Assembly: GCA_009731375.1 (NCBI GenBank)
Contig: BJOX01000073.1
Location: 544,113 to 578,801 of the forward strand
Direction: 5' to 3'
DNA from: Paulinella micropora
Lineage: Eukaryota; Cercozoa; Imbricatea; Euglyphida
Length of the DNA: 34,689 nucleotides
Part shown: positions 7,290 through 16,700 of the stretch, piece by piece
Numbering within the stretch: position 1 is the stretch's first letter
Layout of the letters: every line of letters begins with the position of its first letter
Position numbers and translations under genes: made by a program
Notes under the pieces: model-generated
Database searches by the model: none
What the model was told of the DNA's origin: nothing
The model's input: the letters and a program-made list of their open reading frames with translations, nothing else

Positions 7290-7480
7290 AGCGCTTCCCG
7301 AAGGGTATCGAAAGTCACTAAAAACTAAATATGAGAAGTGCTGTGAGTGTGATAGGGATAGGAGGAAAGAGGATAAATTCACGTGTTACGCGACAAAATA
7401 AAAGTATGAGATTATGTGGCCGTTCCTGCCACCAGAAAAGTCTGGTACGTCTGCCACCTGCCACCTGGCCCGCCAAAGGG

Positions 7481-7750
7481 CTAGTCTAATTCACCACGTA
7501 GTACGTCGTCGTCGTAAACCTCGCTGGTCGCCTTCTCGTGATCCTCCGCCTCCAGTCCGTCCTCGTCTACTTGCTCTGGGGCTGCTTCTCGAAGTTGCTC
7601 AATTTCCTGATTCGGATAACGATTGTACTTGAATTTGATTAACTTCGCACGGCTAAGCCACCACTCCCGATGTTGATCGATGATTCGGTCGGCCGGCTCC
7701 AGGTCCAGCCATCGCATTGATCTCAAGTACCAAGGTCTCCAACTCGACAT
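7481..7750 (-). CDS. Small extra ORF downstream of Copia pol (unknown)
   Basis: An 89-codon frame from ATG at 7750, starting 50 bases after the RNase H stop. It begins MSSWRPWYLRSMRWLDLEPA, has a basic central part (SRAKLIKFKYNRYP) and an acidic tail (VDEDGLEAEDHEK, VYDDDVLRGELD). No signal peptide or membrane span. I do not recognise it. Some Copia lineages carry an extra ORF after pol, but those are usually longer and envelope-like. It could equally be a chance open frame or the remains of a longer protein. Confidence 0.4.
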   Translation of the reverse strand: MSSWRPWYLRSMRWLDLEPADRIIDQHREWWLSRAKLIKFKYNRYPNQEIEQLREAAPEQVDEDGLEAEDHEKATSEVYDDDVLRGELD

Positions 7751-7800
7751 GGACGAAACTAGAAGACTCACACAAAACAAAATATATGAAGCACCTATAA

Positions 7801-9375
7801 CTATTCCGGGATCTCCGGAATTTCAACCGTAAATTTATTGAGCAAATAATAAAACTGCTCGCGCGGTAACGGTTTTGTGAGTAAATCTCCTATCTGCTTC
7901 TTAGTTCCTACTTTAATAAACTTTATCTCTCCATCTCTCTGAAGGTGATGTATGAAATGAAGCTCTAGAGGTAAATGCTTGGTACGAGGACCTGATAATC
8001 CCCTCTCTCCTGCGAGAATGGTTTGCGAATTATCCTCGAAAATTTCAACGGCACCCTTCTGCCGAATTCCGAGTTCCTCTCTGACATGGCCTACCGCTAA
8101 TCCCTCTCTAATACACTTAGCAGCGGCGTAAATTTCCGCGTCATTCGAACTTAGTGCAACTCTACTCTGTCTTTTTGAAAGCCAACCTATCGGGTCTTCT
8201 CCCCACAAGATTAGATAACCTGTGCGAGACTTACCGGTATTTGGACATACTTTGTGTGCGGCATCAGGCCATAGCGTGACTTTGGGATAGGTTTTACCCT
8301 GTTGATCGGATTTTGGCCCGTGAAATGCTATACCGCGAAAAGACTTGATTAAGTAGCGTAAAATCCTGCCTAACATAGCATAGGTTACACCTTTATCTAT
8401 GGTTTGCATGACACTAGCAGCATTAAGTGCTTGTTCGATATCTGGCCTCGTCATCTTAGCTAAATAGAGCAAACTGCCCACTATACTCGGAATAGACATC
8501 TTACGCAGTCCGGCATCATCCGACATTGCTTCCGGTAATTGGTCTACCGCCGGGGTACTGACCGGACGTGAATTTGCGTATCCTGTCTCGCGTAAAATTT
8601 GCAACTGGTATTTTTGCTGGTGCAAGACTGTTCTGTCTTTCTCATGCACGATCTCGATGCCTTTAAACTCTTTCGCAACTCCTAACCTCTTTAACGGGTA
8701 ATACTGTTCAAACGCATACGTGAATTTTTCGTAAGCTTCTTTGCTTGGTGCGGAAAATATTAAGTCATCCACGTGAAATACTCCCATAATCGCTTCACTG
8801 ATAGGCTTGTCTTTCTCAACGAACATACACAAGTCTGAGTCTAACAGCCTAAATCCTAGTTCCTCTAACTTAGGGGCTAGAATATCATACCACCTTCTCC
8901 CTGCCTGCGGCGCGCCATACAATGCACCATCAACACGCAATATCATACCCTCTCTGCCCTCTCTATCCATCACATCAGGTGGGTAGGCAAATACCGGGTC
9001 TTGCATGCGAGTATTTAAATAAGCATTCTTAAAGTCTATGCCGTACAGCTTATTGCCATGCCAGGCGGCAAGCTTAGCAACCATGAGCAGTGAACGGTGC
9101 GAGGCACAAGGAACAAACAACTGGTCTGGATTGAAACTAACTCCTGGCTCTAACATATCTCCTCTCAAAGCTAATCTAGACTTAACGAACTTCCTACCGT
9201 TCTCATCTATCTTTACCTTGTGAACCCAAGTCAGTCTGACTATCTTGTTGACTCCAGCCTTTTTGGCTTCGTCGTATTTAACCCAAGTGTATGTTTTGAA
9301 GTCTTTTAGAGATTGGATCTCCTTCTTCATGCCCTGCACTAACTCTTTCGCCGTCAAACCCTGCTCAGCTATCTC
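7801..9375 (-). CDS. Copia reverse transcriptase-RNase H (inner element)
   Basis: About 525 codons open to TAG at 7801. Residues below are numbered from the TTG at 9357. The RT core shows RLTWVHKVKIDENG, SRLALRGDM, YGIDFKNAYLN (catalytic Asp), DGALYGAPQAGRRWYD and FHVDDLIFS, with the paired Asp at residues 197-198. RNase H follows: WPDAAHKV, SRTGYLI, GWLSKRQSRVALSSNDAE, EDNSQTI, RTKHLPLELHFI and GDLLTKPL. All key Copia RT-RNaseH motifs are present and the frame is unbroken, so this domain may still make enzyme. It copies the element RNA into DNA in cytoplasmic particles. There is no ATG at the start: the frame continues upstream past a single TAA (9378-9376) into the linker, as expected for part of a polyprotein. 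Confidence 0.93.
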   Translation of the reverse strand, partial: EIAEQGLTAKELVQGMKKEIQSLKDFKTYTWVKYDEAKKAGVNKIVRLTWVHKVKIDENGRKFVKSRLALRGDMLEPGVSFNPDQLFVPCASHRSLLMVAKLAAWHGNKLYGIDFKNAYLNTRMQDPVFAYPPDVMDREGREGMILRVDGALYGAPQAGRRWYDILAPKLEELGFRLLDSDLCMFVEKDKPISEAIMGVFHVDDLIFSAPSKEAYEKFTYAFEQYYPLKRLGVAKEFKGIEIVHEKDRTVLHQQKYQLQILRETGYANSRPVSTPAVDQLPEAMSDDAGLRKMSIPSIVGSLLYLAKMTRPDIEQALNAASVMQTIDKGVTYAMLGRILRYLIKSFRGIAFHGPKSDQQGKTYPKVTLWPDAAHKVCPNTGKSRTGYLILWGEDPIGWLSKRQSRVALSSNDAEIYAAAKCIREGLAVGHVREELGIRQKGAVEIFEDNSQTILAGERGLSGPRTKHLPLELHFIHHLQRDGEIKFIKVGTKKQIGDLLTKPLPREQFYYLLNKFTVEIPEIPE

Positions 9376-9819
9376 TTAAGGTAGACGAATGTTCAGATAG
9401 AGCAAGAATTCATTTGGTTCATTCATGCATCTGTCATAACAGAACATAGCACTCTCTAACTCTCCAGCAGGCAATACGGACTCGCTCTCACTTACCTTAT
9501 ACTTAATGATCTCAGAATCTAGCATCTTCTCTAGCCTATCTTCGAACTGTACAAAGTGAGATGGTTTTGGTTGTCGTCTGACTTTCAATCTCTCTTTGGG
9601 AGCACATTTCTGCTTAACTATCCCTGAACGTACTTTACTCTCCCATCCTGCTCCGTATGTCTTCTCTGCCCACTCCTCTCCCCACTCTCTCGCAAGTACT
9701 CTCACTCTCACTCCCTCTAGTTCCTGAACCTCAACTACTTTTGGTTTTCGTTTTAGTTCACTGCGATTGTAATGGGTGTTGTTGTTGTGCTTGTCGTCTT
9801 GCGCGTTTTCCTTCGTGAA
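9376..9819 (-). pseudogene. Copia pol linker between integrase and RT (broken)
   Basis: Same frame as the RT, from just after a TAG at 9822-9820 to a lone TAA at 9378. It contains KRKPKVVEVQELEG, EWGEEWAEKTYG and FVQFEDRLEKMLDSEIIKYKV. The last segment is matched in the outer element by VKFDDGVTEKIIDSEILKYEV (about 27660-27720), so it is a conserved part of both pols. The integrase frame overlaps this one between 9819 and 9761, where a CAA run offers an easy slip. I take it as part of one ancestral polyprotein now interrupted. Confidence 0.7.
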
Positions 9820-11307
9820 CTATGTTCGCTTCTGTGATCTTATCACTTTGCTCCCATGTTCTTCCTTTACTAGGTCGCTCATTCTCTTCATATGCTTTCC
9901 TCTCATGCTGTGTTTGTGGATCGGATGCATCTGTGAGTGCGTGTGCGTTACCTAGTCCTGTGTTGATTGTCTGTGGGGTCGTGTTGGTGGGATGGGGTGC
10001 AGCTGTCGATGTGGTGTCGATGTCCTGTGTAGAAATGCTATCTTGTGTAGGTGTGTAGTTGTGATCTAAGCTAACTTCCCCTGGGTCCCCTCCATACTCC
10101 CCCTGTGCTTGTTGACTAACTGACTGACTAACATCATCGACGTGGTCATATGAGTCATCATCGTCATGAGTCTATGACGTGTCCTCTTGTGTGTGGGTGG
10201 TGGTGAATGTGGAGGTGGTGGGTGTGGAGTGTGTTTGTGCAACATCGACATCCTTGCTCTCACTCTCCCCCTCAGCTACATCCTCATCCCACTGAACGGT
10301 TCTGGGTGGGTGTGCTTCCTTTCCTATCACGTACGGGTTGAATCGCACGTTCCTAACACCTGTTACTATCTTACTACCGTCCCACACTCTATAGAGCTCT
10401 CTAAACAAGTCATACCCTACTAGCATGACTCTCCTGCCTCTAAACTGTCCCTTTCTCCCTTTACCTGTGTACATTACCCCCATGCACCCTATCGGCCTCA
10501 GGTGTGTCACAAACGGTTTTCTACCTAAGAGCTGTTCGTAGGGCGATGCCCCCTTTCTAGGTCCGGAGGTGGCAGGCAAAATGTTGTGGAGGGTGGTGGC
10601 GGCATGCTCCATTTCGGCCCAAAATGAAACGGGCAGATGGGCATGATGTCTCATAGCTCTAGCGGCCCCTGCCGTGATGTCATTGGCTTTTTCAGCTATA
10701 GGGTTTCCATCCTTATCCCCTGTTGCTGACGTCTTCCAGATAAACTGTCTGGGCTTCCACCACTCTATCACCTCTTTCGGGACATCAAACTCCTGATCGC
10801 ATCTTATCTCTCTGACTCTATTTCCTGTCTGTCTTTCATAGAATGCTACCGCTTGCTTAAGGCAGTCAGTAAACTCGTTCTTATGCGCAAGATAATAGTC
10901 CTTAATAAACAACGAGTAATCGTCCGTAACCGAGAATTTGTGCCTCTTCCCGTGTATGGAACGAAATGACCAGGTTCCTGTGTCTAAGTGTAGTACTTCT
11001 CCCGGCTTACTGGCTCTCTCTATTCTATTCACTCTAAATCTAGGTAGCTGCTTCGCCTTACCTATCATGCAGGCCTCACAGAACTCTACCTTCTTCGCAT
11101 CTCCTACTAACTTTATGCCTAATGCATCTGCCAAAACTTTCATCTTCTTAACACTATAATGTCCACAGGCATAGTGAAATAACTCTATGTCTACCTTTCT
11201 AACTACACCTGGCTTGCGGGGATAGGACGCGTATAATGCTACCTCCCCCGTTTTGCCCTCCCTCTCTCTACGCTCTCCTCTCTCTCTCCTGGGGCTTCCC
11301 TCCCCTC
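9758..11307 (-). pseudogene. Copia integrase (inner element), with one in-frame TAG
   Basis: The frame is open from about 11300. The N-terminal zinc module reads HYACGHYSVKK..., then FCEACMIGKAK (H-H-C-C). The catalytic core has LHLDTGTWS, IRCDQEFD and GNPIAEKAND, giving the D, D and E residues. Then come LPVSFWAEM, SPYEQLLGRKP, LRPIGCMGVM and the domain GRRVMLVGYD...YRVWDG. A TAG at 10174-10172 interrupts an acidic, Asp- and Gln-rich linker that stays open in the same frame to TGA at 9760-9758. TAG could be a CAG codon changed by one transition. Integrase inserts the DNA copy into the genome. The catalytic region looks complete. Confidence 0.85.
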
Positions 11308-11700
11308 TTACCCCAGCTCACTCCTATCCTGCTTCATTGGGGGTTCATAACGCACGTTAACATCCAAAGGCGTGTCGAACTCATCATCCCATCTATAGAG
11401 CAGAGTTGGTAGGAGTCTCCCCCTAACTAGCACGTCTTTTTCCACTATCCTAATGGGGCTCTTGAGAATAACCAGTTGCCCATTCTTATGGACAATCGAC
11501 CGGTGATGGATGTGATCCATCCTTCCGGTAGACGCGATATTTACGGGAACCCTAGTATCGAGTAACATGGGTCTCGACACCGTGACGGGTTTGCCGTACC
11601 CGTTTATCCGCGTAACTCTGGCCGTCCCCTCTTGTGCTATTTCGCACTCACCGTTACCGGTTACTAGCTTTACAGGTGGTACTGACTTATGTCTTTGAAC
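11308..11700 (-). pseudogene. Copia protease region (inner element), active site not clear
   Basis: A frame ending in TAA at 11308, open upstream past the visible ATG at 11564. It reads VKLVTGNGEC, INGYGKPV, MLLDTRVPVNIASTGRM and SIVHKNGQLVILKSPI. The last part matches AVVHQNNQVLVLKSPI of the outer element's protease (about 25608-25655), so this is the C-terminal half of a Copia-type aspartic protease. The DSGA motif should lie upstream, in the frame of the gag ORF. I find only ETGPA there, which would have lost the catalytic Asp. A frame change is needed near 11690. Confidence 0.6.
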
Positions 11701-12980
11701 GTGATGACGGGTGGTGGGTGTGCGAGTGGCTGTGTTTTGGGAGCTGGACCTGTTTCTGGCGTCGGGTTTGCGGTGGTGTTCCCCCGTTGGTATCCCTTGG
11801 CCTGCTCGGGCCTGTCAGCAACACTGGGTAATCCGGGAGATACCGGACTCCCACATACACCATGAGCTGCGCGCCTAAGCCTACTCATATAACGCCTGAC
11901 ATTCCCCTTGCGCGTGAATTGTAAATACTCACTGTTCTCATCATCCATGCACATGGCCATAGCATCATCATGCCTAATCTCATCTGAGCATCGTGAATCA
12001 TCCTGGCTATCATACTCATCGATCTCATCTGCGATCTCGTCCTCACTGACTTCGCTCTGTTCTGATGTGTCATGTTTCGATGCGACATGTGCTGACGATG
12101 TGGTGGGGGGTGTTTGTGCGGTGGGGGTGATCTTTTGTGGTTTCTTCCCCTCTTGCTTGCTCCCCCTCACTTCCCTCTCACTCTTCTTCTGCTTTTTCAT
12201 CTCTCTCGGTTTCTGTGGAGTATGTGCAGTGAAATCGGTGGTGAGATTGTGCGGGATGGTTAGTCCTCTCGCTTTAGCATCAGCTCTCAAACCTGCCTCA
12301 TCCGGAAAATAAGGGGATTTGGGGGGACGGAGGTCAGGGCTAACAGCTAGGTCAAGTAAAGGGTATTCGGGGTCTTGCTTCTTCGCATGGTACCCGCAGT
12401 ACTTTCCGTAAACCATACGAGAAGCCTGTTTGGCGTTAGGTCCCTTCTGATCGTGCTCAAGCGAGATCTGGCAAGGACTGCTTTTCTTGTTCTTACCATG
12501 ACACTTCAGGGACCTCGGCCTCTGTTTGCTATACCTCATGATAGTGGTAGTAGGTGTTTTGGGGGTCGGTTTTTGACACTGTGGGGTGTCGGTGGAGGTG
12601 GCCCTGGTTAGCTGACTCGGAGAGTCTGAGATGGGGGAGACAGAGGGACTTCCTCTGCCACTTTGTTTTGCCGGTAGGGGACGAACACCTGGCTCAGGCT
12701 GGGGTTCCCCAGACTCGACGTTCGCTCTCTCCCTACCTCTCTCGTCATCAGGGGTTTCCCCAAGTTCGTTTGGACCATCTCCCCCCATCATTACGAGTAA
12801 AGCGTCATTGTCGCTATCGGACTCCCCATCATCTTCTCGCTCCTCTCGTATGAGCGTCACGTCTTTACGTGGCTTTTTCTTAGAGGTTTTTGAGGGTTTA
12901 TGAGGTTTTCCTCCCGATTTTATGACGGAAATAGCATTTTCGTCATACACCTTCTGATTTCTTTCTGCAAATAGTATGCG
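11670..12980 (-). CDS. Copia Gag-like protein (inner element)
   Basis: About 436 codons, open from just after a TAG at 12983-12981. It is hydrophilic and Pro/Ser/Lys-rich with acidic stretches (REEREDDGESDSDND; EVSEDEIADEIDEYDSQDD). In the middle is a Cys/His cluster, C-X9-C ... RM ... YC-X2-H (12503-12387), that recurs in the outer element's Gag. No CCHC zinc knuckle is visible. Gag normally forms the particle shell and binds RNA. The stop at 11670 is followed by the protease in another frame. There is no convincing ATG; the frame seems to continue upstream past the TAG. Confidence 0.65.
   Translation of the reverse strand, partial: RILFAERNQKVYDENAISVIKSGGKPHKPSKTSKKKPRKDVTLIREEREDDGESDSDNDALLVMMGGDGPNELGETPDDERGRERANVESGEPQPEPGVRPLPAKQSGRGSPSVSPISDSPSQLTRATSTDTPQCQKPTPKTPTTTIMRYSKQRPRSLKCHGKNKKSSPCQISLEHDQKGPNAKQASRMVYGKYCGYHAKKQDPEYPLLDLAVSPDLRPPKSPYFPDEAGLRADAKARGLTIPHNLTTDFTAHTPQKPREMKKQKKSEREVRGSKQEGKKPQKITPTAQTPPTTSSAHVASKHDTSEQSEVSEDEIADEIDEYDSQDDSRCSDEIRHDDAMAMCMDDENSEYLQFTRKGNVRRYMSRLRRAAHGVCGSPVSPGLPSVADRPEQAKGYQRGNTTANPTPETGPAPKTQPLAHPPPVITFKDISQYHL
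12387..12503 (-). other. Cys/His cluster of the inner Copia Gag
   Basis: Pattern C-X9-C-X17-RM-X5-C-X2-H. The outer element has C-X9-C-X19-RM-X7-C-X2-H at 24050-24178. It is probably a zinc-binding module in place of the usual CCHC knuckle. Confidence 0.6.
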
Positions 12981-13117
12981 CTATGGAGTCATGCCACACA
13001 GCGCATCGACCCACGGATAGACGCTAAAAGACGATAAATATATCCTCATACGGCACGTCAAAGCGGATTCTCTAGCCTTTCTTGTAAATTTTGAACTCCT
13101 TCCCCTCAATTTCTTTT
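12981..13117 (-). pseudogene. Upstream Gag fragment of the inner Copia, cut by gap
   Basis: In the same frame as the Gag above, and separated from it only by TAG at 12983, is an open stretch ending YPWVDALCGMTP. It runs up to the N gap at 13118. It is probably the N-terminal part of the same Gag, but what lies beyond the gap is unknown. Confidence 0.45.
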
Positions 13118-13127
13118 NNNNNNNNNN
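13118..13127. other. Assembly gap (10 N)
   Basis: Ten N. Such fixed-length runs usually stand for gaps of unknown size, so the 5' end of the inner Copia may be missing here. Confidence 0.95.
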
Positions 13128-13167
13128 TGCCGGTCTGTCCTCTGCGTCCCTCACCAAATTTGATTTA

Positions 13168-13221
<54 letters not shown>

Positions 13222-13231
13222 TTCTTATTAA

Positions 13232-13292
<61 letters not shown>
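13168..13292 (+). repeat. (ATT)n microsatellite
   Basis: ATT triplets with a CTTCTTATTA interruption near 13221. It lies between the two minus-strand elements. The sequence before it does not match the SINE at the window ends. Confidence 0.93.
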
Positions 13293-13294
<2 letters not shown>

Positions 13295-13782
13295 CAGGGA
13301 GATCGTAAGTACATTGTCTTTTTTAATGACATACCCTTGTATAAGGCGGATATCCTATGATATAGTATTAGGGGGCCAGTCCTAATAGCTATATCCGAAG
13401 TCGAGGTGTATGTACCCGACCCTGCGATATACCGACACAAGTAGAGATTGACCGTGCTCAGGTACGACAGTATATAATCTATCGTAAAAAATAATTTAAT
13501 GAAAGTTTCAGAGAACATTTCATTTTCGAGAACATCATCCCAGGACTTGGAAAGGGTCATACCCGGGAACACCATCGCTCAATACACTAGCGATCCCCGT
13601 ATACGGTGTAGTATCATCGTCGATCGACCTTTCGCACTCGTATGTTGCGATCGAATGCCAAGTTATATCACTGAGTCTTTTTAATATTCATATTGATAAC
13701 TGATGATGCATGATCAAATCATGATACGCCGTGGGCAATCAATCAGTTTATTTGAGACGCATAAAGAAAAATAGTTTCTTTG
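13293..13782 (-). other. Region downstream of Gypsy pol; LTR expected but not shown
   Basis: Unique sequence of about 490 bases. A 95-codon minus frame here (13288-13575) has no recognisable motif. The Gypsy 3' LTR and polypurine tract should be here, but I see no clear purine tract and no matching copy in 22291-23303. A small hairpin CATGAT-CAA-ATCATG lies at 13709-13723. Confidence 0.4.
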
Positions 13783-16700
13783 TCACTGCCTTCGTCGTCT
13801 GGCGCGGATTTCTTTGCCTGGTGGAGGACCACCAACAAAAGTCAGATCGAACTTTGACTGTTCGAGAATGTCCCAGATCTTATTAGGGATTCCGCCCAAC
13901 GATAATTCAAAAGGGACATCAAGCACTCCTCTTGGCAGTGTCTGAATGGTCCACGCAGTGTAATCCTTGTCTCTGGGAGTAATTGTATCATCCCATGTCT
14001 CGAGACTTTTTGCGTCTTTATATACTGGCAGATAATGTCTTGCCTTTGGATCCTCAACCGGGTCCATACTTCTCCAGAACTGGAGTATCGGTTGTACTAT
14101 CTTTGCGGCTGATGATATTTTGAGTGTCCGTGTGACACGCATCTGTCGTGGGACCGCCACGACCCGCATCAAGTATAAGTCTGAGAGAGTGTCATCAGCG
14201 ACATGTTGTTCCGCTGGTCTCATCAGATAGAAAACATTTTTCACCCATGCGATGGTTGCTATCGCATCGCCTTCCTTCCATCGCTCATGGACAATCTCAA
14301 CGTTGCCCGCGTTTGGGTCAGTGTCCGTCCCCTCCTCCTCCTGGTGGACGTCCTTTGATCTCATCGACCTCATCGCCTTCCTCGGTTGGTCGTTGATAAG
14401 ATCATTCCGCGCTCTCCTTAGCTGCGCCTCTGTGATCTTCTCCTTCTTTCCGCTATGCTCTCGCGGAGACTTGGACTGAGTCCCCACCGCGCTTATGCGG
14501 TCAGTCTTCTCCTTGCTGTCCACCTCACTCTCCTCCTTCTCAGCTATCGGTGCTCGATAAGCATCTTCTTGGTCTATGCCAGCCTCCTTTTGGATGGGCG
14601 GCACCTCTTTGAAATCATCCTTCATCCGTTTTAACGCCTCCTCAACGGATTCATCTTCCAGTAAGAAGGGATCATACTGAATCAGCCTTCTTACATTCAC
14701 AATTTGCACCTTCCCTCTACCCCTGATCTTGTAATTCAGAGGTCCCGTCTGTTCCATAATCTGATAAGGTCCTTTCCAGTGAGTGAACAGCTTAGAGCTG
14801 ACTCCCTTCGGGACTTGAGGATGGTACAATAGTACAATATCCCCGACCTGGAACTTGATCTGATCCAAGTGCGCTTGTCGCACCCCTTCAGCATCAGTCT
14901 TTCGGCGCTCCGCCTCTCTATGCGCCCTGACTATTTGTTCCGCCTCCATCTTCACTCTAAGTCTCATCCCAAACAACTCATCCGCATCCGCCCAAGTGTC
15001 TTTTGGGTGAAGGAGCGAAGTCGGGATATCAGGCTCACGCCCATATACTAACTGATATGGCGAGATTGAGCTCTTCGAGCCTCCTAACGCCGTAGAGGGT
15101 AGACAGTTCATTGCAAACGCAAATGATGGTGCTGCCTCGACCCATGCTCTTTGATTCTCCTTCTTCGTGCAATACATCTTTAGCGAGGCTTTGAGGGGTC
15201 TGTGTACCCGCTCGATTTTCCCATTTGCTCGCGGGTTATAGGCAGTAACATATTGCCATTTCATCCCGTAATACTTAGATAGTTTGTCGATGACCTCGTT
15301 ATTAAAGTCCGAGCCTCGATCAGAACATATCTTTCTTGGTACTCCGATCTGTGAGATGATCCTATCGATCAGCGCCTCGGCCGTCGTCTTGCCGGTAACG
15401 TCTTTGACAGGGATGATCCACACATAGTTGGTGGCTCTGTCAATAGCCGTAAGGAGGTATTTGTAACCATCCTTCGATTCTGGGAAAGGTCCCACATGAT
15501 CAATGTGTATAAACTCAAACATCCCCGCATGAAGAGGAAATTCGCCAATCAGGCCGAAATTTGCCTTCAGTGGTGTTTTGTTTATCTTGCACGGGATGCA
15601 TGCATCCACCGCCTGATCTATCTCCTCCTTCATCTTCTTCCACCAGAATCGCCTCGCTACGAACATATGAGTTCGTTGTCGACCCGGATGCGCCAAAAGT
15701 GGGCAATTGTGGGCTGCGACAAATATAAATCGTCTCAGACTCTCCGGTACCCAAAGGGTCCATTTGTCCGGCTGTGACGCATAGCGACCGTGAAGGCCCT
15801 TGTACCACAGTAGACCATCTCTCCATCCCATCTCCTTCATCTGATCTTTGATCGCTTTCGTCATCCGTAGCTCATCCGGGTTCTGATATAACTGTATCAG
15901 TTCTTTAAACTCCGGATCTTGAGCCTGTTGTTGCCTCCATGCGGTAGGCGAGGCTATATGGATAGTACCATCTTCTAGCCGTACCCCGATTCTTTCCGGG
16001 TCATCGTCTAGGTCACTTCTCCGCTCTTGAGGAGGCTCCGCATAAACTTCCTGCGTCTCCTCTTCCTCTCTTATGTTCGCCTTCGCATTCTCATATACCT
16101 CATAGGACCACTCAGCGTCCTCCTGGGTATGTAGCTCACAACATATCCCGTGATCCGGGCCTTGTGGACTGTACCGTAGACCTGTGCGGTCATATCGGAC
16201 TCCACTCGCCATCTCCATCGCCTCAATGTGGCTGACCTCATACACCTTGTCAGTGGACAAGTCTTCCATCTCCACCGTGGACACCAACGCCGATACTTCT
16301 GAGTTAAACTCTAGCCTAGAGAGGCTATCAGCGACCACATTTCGCTTTCCCGGTAGATGGACCATTGTAAAATCGAAACAAGACAAGAACGCTTGCCACC
16401 GCGCCAGCCGTCCCGTCTGTTCATGATTCATCAACCATAACAGGTTATGATGATCAGTTCTGACAGTAAATTGAGGTCCTCCCCACAAATACTCTCTGAG
16501 CCTCTTGAGGGCCCATACTACCGCCAACGCCTCTCTTTGCCTTGTGCAATAGTTTCTCTCCGCCGCACACAACTTCCTACTAATAAACATGATTGGGCGT
16601 AATTTCTTCTCCTCATCCTCTTGTTGTAATACAGCCCCAATCGCAAACTTAGATGCGTCTGTATCGACTACGAATTGTTTCGTAAAGTCGGGCATCGTTA

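Larger units (their letters stand above)
6791..7480. other. Outer-element leader, then 3' end and candidate LTR of the minus Copia
   Basis: No coding frame. Part is the 5' leader of the outer element. Seen from the minus strand it also holds the 3' non-coding end of the inner Copia: hairpin 7271-7289, polypurine tract 7219-7211, then a candidate LTR 7210-6962. The exact insertion boundary is not resolved. A further small inverted repeat, GATCTT/AAGATC, lies at 6913-6928. Confidence 0.5.

Noticed and set aside
11670-11760. ETGPA as the inner Copia protease active site
   Set aside because: Position is about right but the catalytic Asp is Glu and the surrounding residues do not match; I mention it only as a possible relic.
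13288-13575. 95-codon minus-strand ORF
   Set aside because: No motif, lies where the Gypsy LTR is expected; composition gives no support for coding.
13783-14300. Chromodomain at the Gypsy C-terminus
   Set aside because: The aromatic residues and WKGY-type motif of chromodomains are missing; only a loose W-D-D resemblance.
14100-14500. Plus-strand ORFs inside Gypsy pol and gag (and likewise inside the inner Copia)
   Set aside because: Shadows of the long minus-strand genes, without domain signals.
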